The notes beneath the pieces were generated by a model. It ran no database searches. It was not told the DNA's origin and saw only the letters and a program-made list of their open reading frames with translations. From the NCBI GenBank assembly GCA_045598825.1, contig JAZRUX010000015.1:1-10133 (forward strand): a stretch of 10,133 bases of DNA. Direction: 5' to 3'. Shown here piece after piece: positions 1-7,004 of this stretch. Position 1 is the first letter of the stretch. The number at the start of each line of letters is the position of its first letter. Both the position numbers and the translations under genes were made by a program. The stretch is from Hennigella sp045598825 (GTDB lineage: Bacteria > Bacillota_I > Bacilli_A > Mycoplasmatales > Mycoplasmoidaceae).

Positions 1-114
1 AATATTAGTCAATATGAAGTTAATGAAGCTTGCAATCAAATAAATAATATATATCGTGGAATTTTACAATACAAAACTGCAAACGAGGTTTATAATAAAA
101 ATATCCAAAATTAA
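1..114 (+). CDS. C-terminal end of a probable IS30-like transposase (partial)
   Basis: An open frame enters from the left edge and gives 37 residues before TAA at 112-114. Its last part reads INNIYRGILQYKTANEVYNK. This resembles the end of the integrase core of IS30-family transposases, where a segment like 'N..PRK.LGYKTP.EVF' closes the protein. Those enzymes cut and join insertion sequence ends through a DDE catalytic core, which would lie outside the window. Only the tail is visible, so the catalytic residues cannot be checked, and it is unknown whether the element is intact. The next gene is convergent and ends 37 bp downstream, leaving little room for a terminal inverted repeat. The family call rests on a short motif. 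Another rve-type transposase or an unrelated protein is possible. Confidence 0.5.
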   Translation, partial: NISQYEVNEACNQINNIYRGILQYKTANEVYNKNIQN

Positions 115-151
115 TCTGGGAACTTTACTTTACACTTGAGAATTTGAATTG

Positions 152-805
152 TTAATTGTGATCAGAGTTATTAGGAACAGGCAAAATATCTTTTGGAGCT
201 GTTGGTTGAATATCATCAGGAACATCAATTTTTATATGAAAAGACTTAGTTTTTGTTATTCCATCTTCTGTTTTAGTCTCTTCAATCTTAATTTTTTTCT
301 TATTGCCATTGACTAAGTACATGATAGAAGTAACTAAAATTGATAATAGCAATGCAATTCTCAAAACTTCTAGGAAACCAATAAAAAATAATGCAACATT
401 TCGACCAGTTTCATCCATTATTTTTCAGGTAATGAAGTTATATAGTAATGCAAAGGCTACACAGCCAAAGATAATATGGCATGATAACACGCTTATGTAG
501 TGTATTGTCATACGTTTTTTGTTGTTAAATTGTATTTTCTTAAAAAGAATAATGTTGGCAACCATGGCACCAACCCACATCACCATAATAACAATATCAA
601 TGATTGCTAAAACAAACATAGCAATATGTTCAGCTTTTCGTTCTTCACGACCTAGATTGTTTGTACTATATAGTCAATATCAAATACCAACAATAGTTGA
701 TACAAGAATAACACTAACCAAAGTAACAATGATAATAACTAGCATATAAATGTTAGTTCGTTTGCGAATTTTTTGAGCTTGAGATGTTAATGTGTCTTGT
801 ATCAT
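152..805 (-). CDS. Four-helix integral membrane protein of unknown function
   Basis: Read with TGA as Trp, this is one continuous 217-residue protein. In-frame TGA codons lie at 680-682, 674-676 and 425-427, and the segment around residues 40-46 reads IWYWLYS. Four hydrophobic segments are visible, at about residues 19-45, 61-88, 102-126 and 137-167. They are joined by short charged loops (REERK, KK.QFNNKKR). A hydrophilic tail of about 50 residues follows, lysine-rich at first (NGNKKKIKIEE) and proline-containing at the end (DDIQPTAPKDILPVP). There is no cleavable signal peptide or lipobox. I chose the ATG at 805-803 because a TATAAT box lies 21 bp upstream and no Shine-Dalgarno points to another start. 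The gene is divergent from udk. I do not recognise the family. The topology would fit a small transport or membrane-organising protein, but no motif supports a function. Confidence 0.8.
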
Positions 806-826
806 GCTATTGATTATTACGAAAAG

Positions 827-832
827 ATTATA
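827..832 (-). promoter_or_regulatory. -10 box of the membrane-protein gene
   Basis: On the minus strand this reads TATAAT, a perfect sigma-70-type -10 hexamer. Transcription would start near 820, leaving a leader of about 15 nt before the ATG at 805. No convincing -35 hexamer is visible, which is common in mycoplasmas. It lies 29 bp from the oppositely oriented udk -10 box. Confidence 0.6.
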
Positions 833-861
833 TATTATTAACCTTTTTTATCATTAAAACA

Positions 862-867
862 TATAAT
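862..867 (+). promoter_or_regulatory. -10 box of the udk operon, giving a near-leaderless mRNA
   Basis: This is a perfect TATAAT hexamer with only six bases (868-873) between it and the ATG of udk at 874. The expected start of transcription falls on or next to the start codon, so the mRNA would be leaderless or nearly so. A weak -35-like TTAACC lies at 838-843 with an 18-bp spacer. No Shine-Dalgarno sequence is present, which fits this reading. Confidence 0.65.
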
Positions 868-873
868 TTTATT

Positions 874-1497
874 ATGAAAAATAAACTAATAATTGTTGCT
901 GGCTGTTCAGGATCGGGTAAAACGACAGTTTCAAAAAAAATTAGAAATATTTTTGCAAAGAAGGATGCACAAATAATTTGTGTGGATCGTTTTTATAAGA
1001 CACATGCACATCTTATGCCCACACTCCGTAATGGACATCCTAATTTTGATCACCCCGATTCAATTGACTGAACATTGCTTAGAAAATGTATTAAAAGTCT
1101 ATTGGAAGGAAAACAGGTATTAGTTCCAAACTATAACTATAAGACTCATAAAAGAGAAAAGAAATATGAACTAACAAAGTCAACAAAAATTTTAATTTTT
1201 GAAGGCTTTCTAGCATTGTATGACAAAGAAATAAATAATATAGCTGAAATAAAAATCTTTGTTGACACAGATATTAAAGAATGTTTTAAACGTCGTGTTT
1301 TGCGTGATCAAAAAGAGCGTGGTAGGACATTAGAATCAATCAAGACACAATGAAACGAATCTGTTGTTCCAATGTACAACAAATATGTAAAACCAATGCG
1401 TTGAGCCTCAGATATTGTTTTGCCTTGAGATAGAGAAAATAAAAAAAGTATTAAATATTTAATCTCAGCAATTAAAAGTCAAATAAAAGTTAGGTAA
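874..1497 (+). CDS. udk: Uridine kinase (uridine/cytidine kinase)
   Basis: Phosphorylates uridine and cytidine to UMP and CMP with a nucleoside triphosphate, a pyrimidine salvage step in the cytoplasm. The 207-residue length matches the family. The P-loop GCSGSGKT is at residues 10-17. Substrate-site segments follow: VDRFYK near 37-42, NFDHPDS at 57-63, PNYNYKTHKR at 85-94 (family P.Y[DN]...H.R), EGFLAL at 110-115, and the lid-type RRVLRDQKERGR at 140-151. Near the C-terminus is VVPMYNKYVKPMRWASDIVLPW, in line with family members. Four in-frame TGA codons (1069, 1351, 1402, 1426) encode Trp. It is the first gene of the operon and starts almost at the predicted transcription start. The tkt gene begins 5 bp after its stop. 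The family call is secure; strict uridine specificity is inferred. Confidence 0.93.
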
Positions 1498-1502
1498 TTA
1501 TT

Positions 1503-3473
1503 GTGAAAAAGAAAAGTAAAATAAATCAAAAATTGGCTGCTAATACTTTAAGAGTATTATCTGCTTGTGCTATCACAAATGCTAAGTCTGGTCATCCAGG
1601 GATAGCACTAGGTGCAGCAGATATTATGGCTGAGTTATTTGTTAATCAGATAAAGGTAAGTCCAAAAGATCCATCCTATTTTAATCGTGATCGTTTTGTT
1701 CTTTCTGCTGGACATGGAAGTAGTTTGTTGTATGCGACAATGCTATTATGTGGTTATAAAGACATAACTATGAAGGATTTACGAGAGTTTAGACAATTAG
1801 GTTCAAAAACTCCTGGACACCCTGAACCATATTTATTAGATGGTGTAGAAGTTTCATCTGGCCCTTTAGGACAAGGTATTGCAATGGCTGTTGGTATGGC
1901 TATTGCTAGTCAAAAAATGGCAAATATTGTTAATACTCCAAAGATTAATTTAATCAATAACTACACATATTGTTTATTTGGTGATGGATGTTTTGAAGAG
2001 GGGATTAGTTATGAAGCATTAGCTGTTGCTGGACGACTAAAACTAAATCGCTTGATAATGATTTATGATTACAACTCTATTCAATTAGATGGAAAAGTAT
2101 CTGACTCAACAACAATTAAAACATCACGATATTTTAAATCATTAGGATGAAATGTTGTTGTTTGTGAAAACGGGCACGACCCACGACAATTACATTCTGC
2201 TTTTGCTAAAGCAAAACACCCATCTAATAAAAAACCAACAGTTATTATTGCTAAAACACAAATTGGTTATGGATCTATAAATGCTAACTCAAATAAAGCT
2301 CATGGTAGTCCATTAAGTCTTGAACAATATCAAGAATTAAAAAAGAATTTAAAATTTGAGTATCCTGATTTCTTCATTCCAACAGAATTATCCAATATTG
2401 CAAAAATTGTTGAAGAACGTGGTGATGAAGAAGTTATTAATTTCAATAATAAATTAGCTAAATTAGAAAAATTTAATATCGGTCAATATAAAAAAATTAT
2501 TGATTTAATTGATCGGAAAAAATTTAATTTTGATCATAAATGATTTGAACCTTCTGATTTTCCAACACATGAATCAACAAGGAAAGTATGTGGAAATTTA
2601 TTGCAACCAATTGCTATCAACAACAAAAACATTATTTGTTCTATAGCTGACTTGTCATCATCTACAATGATAAAAATTAATAATTCACCAAAAATTACAG
2701 CTAAGAATTGAGAGGGACAAAATCTTGATTGTGGAGTAAGAGAGTTTGCAATGGCTGCAATTAATAATGGAATTATTGCATACGGTGGCTTTAAAGCCAT
2801 TGGTTCTACATTCATGAGTTTTAGTGATTACAACAAAGCGGCAATTAGATTAGCTGCAATTAGTCACATTCCTGCAATTAATATTTATTCTCATGACTCT
2901 ATAACTGTGGGCGAAGATGGACCAACCCATCAACCAATTGAACAATTATGATCATTACGTTTAATTCCAAATCATATGGTTTTTAGACCGACAAGTTCAA
3001 TTGATATGGTTGTAGCATTAGAAACTGCATTTAAATCTAAAACAACACCAGTATCAATCATTACTAGTCGTGGTACTTTTGACCAAATCAATGTTGATTA
3101 TGAAACAGCTAGAAAAGGTGCTTACATTGTAAGAAGTGATCGAAACCATGTCGTATCTTTATATGCAACAGGTTCAGAGTTACCATTAGCTTTAGAAGTG
3201 GCAAGTAAACTTGATTTGCCATCAAGAGTCATTGCAATTAATAGTTTAGAATTGTTAAATGAACAGGACGAAGATTATATTAATCAAATCTTTGATAAAT
3301 CAAAGAAAATATCAATTGAATATGGAGCAACAACTCCATGATATAAATATGTTGACTATGTAATAGGTAGCGATACCTTTGGCTATTCAGGTAAACCAGA
3401 CCATATTTTAAAAAGGCTTGGCTTATCTTGTGGCCAAATAGTAAATAAAATTCACAAGTGATTAGAAAAGTAA
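1503..3473 (+). CDS. tkt: Transketolase
   Basis: Thiamine diphosphate enzyme that moves two-carbon ketol units between pentose phosphates and glycolytic sugar phosphates, in the non-oxidative pentose phosphate pathway. The 656 residues match the family. The N-terminal ThDP domain shows SGHPGIALGAADI, AGHGSS, PGHPE, GPLGQGIAMAVGMAIA and the metal/diphosphate motif from GDG (160-162) to N191 (YDYNSIQLDG). The central pyrimidine-binding domain has GVREFAM with the expected catalytic glutamate at E414. HDSITVGEDGPTHQPIEQL starts at H464, with H476 as the second conserved histidine. A C-terminal domain follows. Six in-frame TGA codons (2148, 2541, 2709, 2949, 3339, 3459) encode Trp. GTG at 1503 is the only usual start codon after the upstream in-frame stop at 1491. 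It lies 5 bp past udk without a clear Shine-Dalgarno, so coupled translation is likely. Confidence 0.96.
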
Positions 3474-3479
3474 AGGAGA
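3474..3479 (+). promoter_or_regulatory. Shine-Dalgarno site of the UPF0154 gene
   Basis: AGGAGA lies directly after the tkt stop codon and 7 bp before the ATG at 3487. It fixes the start of the small membrane protein and is one of only three clear Shine-Dalgarno sites in the window. Confidence 0.75.
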
Positions 3480-3486
3480 AAAGTTT

Positions 3487-3717
3487 ATGACAACTGGAGG
3501 AATAGTAGGATTAGCAATTGGTGTAACAATTGCTGGAATAATTATTGGAATTCTAATTGGATTTGCAATTGGACAAAAATACTTCAAAAAGCAACTTAAA
3601 GAAAATCCACCAATAACAAGAGAACAAATTAAAGCAATGTATCAACAAATGGGTCGTACTCCATCTGAAGCTCAAGTTAATGCTGTGATGGAAGCAATGA
3701 AAAGACAACAAAAATAA
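3487..3717 (+). CDS. UPF0154 family single-pass membrane protein
   Basis: A 76-residue protein with an N-terminal glycine-rich membrane helix (about residues 4-29, GGIVGLAIGVTIAGIIIGIL). It is followed by a basic stretch and the UPF0154/YneF signature NPPITREQIKAMYQQMGRTPSEAQVNAVM (about 39-68), best seen in the parts NPPIT and QMGRTPSEAQ. The family is widespread in Firmicutes and Mollicutes, and I know of no established biochemical function. The helix probably anchors the protein with the helical C-terminal part in the cytoplasm. The start is fixed by AGGAGA 7 bp upstream. The engB gene follows after 2 bp. The order UPF0154-engB-valS matches what I recall from M. genitalium. The family call is firm and the function unknown. 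Confidence 0.9.
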   Translation: MTTGGIVGLAIGVTIAGIIIGILIGFAIGQKYFKKQLKENPPITREQIKAMYQQMGRTPSEAQVNAVMEAMKRQQK

Positions 3718-3719
3718 TC

Positions 3720-4292
3720 ATGGCTAAATTTATTAAGTCAGCTGATTGTGTTGATGCAATTGCGATCGATGATAGAATAACTGAATTTTGTTTTATTGGT
3801 CGTTCTAATGTTGGTAAATCAACATTAATTAATGCATTAGCCAATGTGCGAATTTCAAAAACATCAAAACAACCAGGGCGAACACAACTTATAAATGTGT
3901 TTGATTTTGGTCAATATAGAATTGTTGATCTTCCTGGTTATGGTTATGCTCAAGTTAGTAAGAGCAAAAAATATGAAATAAATCAAATGGTAATTGATTA
4001 TGTTTCTAATCGAGCTAACTTGTTTTGTGTTTTTCAAATCTGTGACATTCAACATATCACTGAGATGGACATTGATGTTTTTAAAAACGTTTCAAAACGT
4101 TTTGTTAATGTCTATGTTGTATTGAATAAAGTGGACAAAGTTAACTGCTCATTCTTTGACAACAACAAACAAAAAATTGCTAAATTATTTGGTTGCAAGG
4201 TTGAAAATTTAATTCCCATAAGCGCAGATAAGAAATTAAATATTTCTTATATAAAAAGATTAATGAATATATTAACTAAAAAGTTAAAATAG
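3720..4292 (+). CDS. engB: Ribosome biogenesis GTP-binding protein EngB/YsxC (YihA)
   Basis: A TRAFAC-class GTPase needed for late assembly of the large ribosomal subunit in bacteria. At 190 residues it has the family's usual length. All G motifs are visible: G1 GRSNVGKS at 27-34, the G2 region KTSKQPGRTQLIN at 47-59 (T55 as switch threonine), G3 DLPGYGYA at 70-77, G4 NKVD at 136-139 and G5 SADK at 168-171. The family's D.[RQ]H segment appears as CDIQHITEMD. No in-frame TGA codon is needed, so it reads cleanly in any code. The ATG lies 2 bp after the UPF0154 stop with no separate Shine-Dalgarno, suggesting coupled translation. The valS gene starts 4 bp downstream. Confidence 0.95.
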   Translation: MAKFIKSADCVDAIAIDDRITEFCFIGRSNVGKSTLINALANVRISKTSKQPGRTQLINVFDFGQYRIVDLPGYGYAQVSKSKKYEINQMVIDYVSNRANLFCVFQICDIQHITEMDIDVFKNVSKRFVNVYVVLNKVDKVNCSFFDNNKQKIAKLFGCKVENLIPISADKKLNISYIKRLMNILTKKLK

Positions 4293-4296
4293 TCAT

Positions 4297-6864
4297 ATGA
4301 AAATTGATAAAGCAAAATATAACCACGCTTTTGTTGAAAAGAAAGTTAAGCAATTATTAAAAGATAAAAACTTTTATGAGTTGAATAAAACTCATAAAGG
4401 ACCTAAATTTTCAATTGTTTTGCCACCGCCAAACATTACAGGCAAACTTCATTTAGGTCATGCTTGAGATACAAGTTTACAAGATGCTATTGTTCGTTAT
4501 AAACATCTTCAAGGTTTTAACACTTTGTGGGTTTCTGGAATGGATCATGCTAGCATTGCAACACAAACTAAATATGAAAAGATTTTAAAAGAAACTGAAC
4601 ATAAATCTCGTTTTGATTTTAGTCGTCAAGAATTTTTAAAAAAATTAAATGTTTGATCAAATGAACAAAGACAGTTCATAGCAAAACAATGAGATAGTTT
4701 AAACTTAGCATTAAGCTTAAAATCACAATGTTTCACTATGGATGAACATGTTCATAAGGCGTGTATGGAATGGTTCGTTGAAGCTTATAAGAAAGGTTTA
4801 ATTTACCAAGATTATAAGTTAGTTAATTGAGATACACAATTACAGACTGCCATTTCTGATATTGAAGTTATTTACAAGGAAACGAGCAGTAAAATGTATT
4901 ACTTTAAGTACTATCTAAAAGATAGTTCTGAGTTCTTAACTGTTGCTACAACTAGACCTGAAACAATGTTTGGTGATGTTTGTTTAGTTGTTAATCCAAA
5001 CGATACAAAAAATGCTAGATTAATTGGTAAAGAAGCAATTAACCCGGCCAATGGTAAAGCATTACCAATTATTGCTGATGACTATGTTGAAGAAGGGTTT
5101 GGTACAGGAATAATGAAATGTACCCCTGCTCATGACTTCAATGACTATAATTTAGCAAAGAAACATCATATTGTTCTTTACAAGAACGTTATGAATTCTA
5201 ATGGAACAATGAACCGTGAAGCGGTTGATTTCTTAGGTAATACATATAATTTGTTAACCGTACAAGAAGCACGAAAACAACTAGTTGAAGTGTTTAGACA
5301 AAACAATTTAGTTGTTAAGATTGAAGATATCGTTAATAATATTGGATATTCTGAAAGAACCAATACGGTGGTAGAACCGTTTTTATCAAAACAATGGTTT
5401 GTTAAGATGAAACCTTTTGCTGATAAGATTATTGCTTTGCAAAAGAAAAATAAAGGTGTTGAATTCGTTCCAGCTAGATTTAATGAGGCATTGTTAACAT
5501 GAATGAATAACATTCAAGATTGATGTATTTCTCGTCAATTATGATGAGGGCATCAACTACCAGTTTATTACAATAATAAAACTGGAAAGATGCTTGTATC
5601 AACCAAAGTACCAAAAGACATGTCTAATTGAACACAAGATCCAGATGTACTAGATACATGATTTTCTTCAGGTCTATGACCTCTTGTTTGTACAAGTTGA
5701 AGAAAAGAGAAAGAATATAAAAACTTTTATCCAACGGGATTACTAGTTACAGCATATGATATTTTGTTCTTTTGAATTGCTAGAATGATGACGATGTGTG
5801 AACATTGGAGCAAGAAGGTACCATTTAAGCAAGCTTTAATTCATGGTTTGATTCGTGACAGTCAAGGACGAAAGATGTCCAAATCTTTAGGCAATGGTGT
5901 CGATCCAATGGAACTTGTTGAAAAATATGGTTCAGATGCAATGAAGATGTTCTTCACATCTTCTGCAACTATGGGTGAAGACTTAAGATTCAACGAAGAA
6001 AAAATAAAATATTATTGATCTGTTTTAAATAAAATTTGGAATTCATACAATTTAATTTCTGGTCAAAAAGTAAGATTTACAGCAAATGATTTGAATCAAT
6101 TTGATTGTTGAATGATTGATAAGCTAAACAAATTAATACAACAAGTTGTTCCTCAATACAACAAATATGATTTTACTGTTGCTAATAAAGCATTAATTGA
6201 TTGCTTCTGAAATGACTTCTGTAACCAATACCTTGAATTTATCAAAATAAATTTAAACGATAAGAAAAAAGCTAAGAAGCAAAAAGCTATAGCTCTATAT
6301 ATCTTTGATGAATTTTTAAAATTGTTCTATCCAATTGCTCCAGCAATAGCTGATTACTTGTTCTATGATATAAACCATAAATTTATTTGATACACAAAAG
6401 TTAAACCTCTAACAATCAAAATTACATTTGATCAACATTTAATGAAACACTTTGCTAATATAACAAATTGTTTGCGTGATTATCGAATTAAACATTCATT
6501 GAGTCGAAAGAATGAAATTGCTTTTGACTATGTAACAAAAGATAATGTTAATCTAACTGAACTAAATAAATTACTTCAAGCTTTCAATATTAAGATTAAT
6601 AACATTATTAATGTCAAACCAGATAATACAACCGCATTAGTGGTTGATGATGGTATTATTTGTCTGCAAGAACAACAATCATCTAATCAAGACCTCACAA
6701 AACGTTTGGAAGTAGTGGAATTTGAAATTAAACGTGCACAAGGCATGTTAGCTAATGTTGACTTTGTTGCAAAGGCTCCAGCTGATAAAGTTCAAGCAGA
6801 ACGGGACAAATTAGCTAAATACGAAGCTGAAAAACAACAGATTCTTCAATCTCTTAACAAATAA
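4297..6864 (+). CDS. valS: Valyl-tRNA synthetase
   Basis: Charges tRNA-Val with valine using ATP and edits mischarged threonine. The 855 residues match the class I family. PPPNITGKLHLGH is at residues 43-55, with HLGH as the HIGH motif at 52-55. The CP1 editing domain contains TTRPETMFGD from 218 and a GTG-.-KCTPAHDFNDY segment. The catalytic domain resumes with ISRQLWWGHQLP near 412-421, and KMSKS is at 526-530 (GRKMSKSLGNGVDP). An anticodon-binding helical domain follows, then the C-terminal coiled coil typical of bacterial ValRS at about 800-855. More than a dozen in-frame TGA codons encode Trp, including a TGA-TGA pair at 5542-5547 for the conserved WW; TGG is also used. The start is 4 bp after engB with no T-box or leader, so expression depends on the operon. 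Confidence 0.97.
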
Positions 6865-6883
6865 TTTTATGTTTAACTATAAT
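6854..6883 (+). promoter_or_regulatory. Promoter of the Cys/Lys-rich microprotein gene
   Basis: TTAACA at 6854-6859 (5 of 6 bases of TTGACA), an 18-bp spacer and a perfect TATAAT at 6878-6883 make the best-formed promoter seen in the window. The -35 box lies in the last codons of valS. Transcription would start near 6890, about 13 nt before the microprotein ATG and just ahead of its Shine-Dalgarno. The gene can thus be expressed apart from the operon. Promoter activity is inferred from sequence only. Confidence 0.6.
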
Positions 6884-6891
6884 GAGAATAT

Positions 6892-6896
6892 AGGAG
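6892..6896 (+). promoter_or_regulatory. Shine-Dalgarno site of the microprotein gene
   Basis: AGGAG is followed by six adenines and then the ATG at 6903, a favourable spacing. This is the main evidence that the 27-codon frame is translated. Confidence 0.75.
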
Positions 6897-6902
6897 AAAA
6901 AA

Positions 6903-6986
6903 ATGGCTTGTAAAAAAACAAAAAAAACAGCAAAATCTACAAAAAAATGTGGTTGCGGATGTTGCTGTGGTAAAAAGAAAAAATAG
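6903..6986 (+). CDS. Cysteine- and lysine-rich 27-residue microprotein
   Basis: ATG at 6903 to TAG at 6984-6986. The peptide begins MACKKTKKTAKSTKK, continues CGCGCCCG and ends in KKKK. It has six cysteines (3, 16, 18, 20, 21, 22), eleven lysines, no acidic and no aromatic residues. The cysteine cluster spans seven residues, so it could bind a soft metal such as zinc or copper, or act as a thiol buffer. The flanking lysines suggest contact with RNA, ribosomes or acidic lipid. These roles are inferred from composition, and I do not recognise a family. Support for a real gene is an AGGAG six bases upstream, a well-formed promoter, a terminator overlapping the stop codon, and placement at the operon's end 38 bp after valS. 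Three runs of 7-8 adenines lie in the lysine codons. A standard gene caller would probably miss it because of length. Confidence 0.75.
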   Translation: MACKKTKKTAKSTKKCGCGCCCGKKKK

Positions 6987-7004
6987 GGGTTAACCCTATT
7001 TTTT
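6978..7004. terminator. Bidirectional intrinsic terminator shared by the valS operon and dnaK
   Basis: AAAAAATAGGG (6978-6988) pairs with CCCTATTTTTT (6994-7004) around a five-base loop, GTTAA. The 11-bp stem is flanked by an A-tract on one side and a T-tract on the other, so it works in both directions. Both arms carry a TAG stop codon: the microprotein's at 6984-6986 and, on the other strand, that of dnaK at 6998-6996. Confidence 0.85.

Noticed and set aside
115..151. Terminator or terminal inverted repeat after the transposase tail
   Set aside because: I saw only short weak repeats such as AATTTGAATT and no stem with a T-tract. The partner repeat would be outside the window.
303..749. Plus-strand open frames opposite the membrane-protein gene
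   Set aside because: They lie antisense to a coherent four-helix protein, have no ribosome binding site and show no recognisable motif.
2534..2815. Minus-strand open frame inside tkt
   Set aside because: It is the shadow of the conserved pyrimidine-binding domain of transketolase and has no start signals.
1503..3473. Apparent break-up of tkt (and of udk, valS and dnaK) into several short frames, as if pseudogenes
   Set aside because: Each break is a TGA in frame at a position where the family allows or needs Trp, and the reading frame does not change. With code 4 every gene is intact and of normal length.
4293..4296. T-box or other tRNA-sensing leader ahead of valS
   Set aside because: Only four bases separate engB and valS, so no leader can exist there.
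5178..5513. Minus-strand 111-codon open frame inside valS
   Set aside because: It is antisense to the conserved editing domain, without Shine-Dalgarno or promoter.
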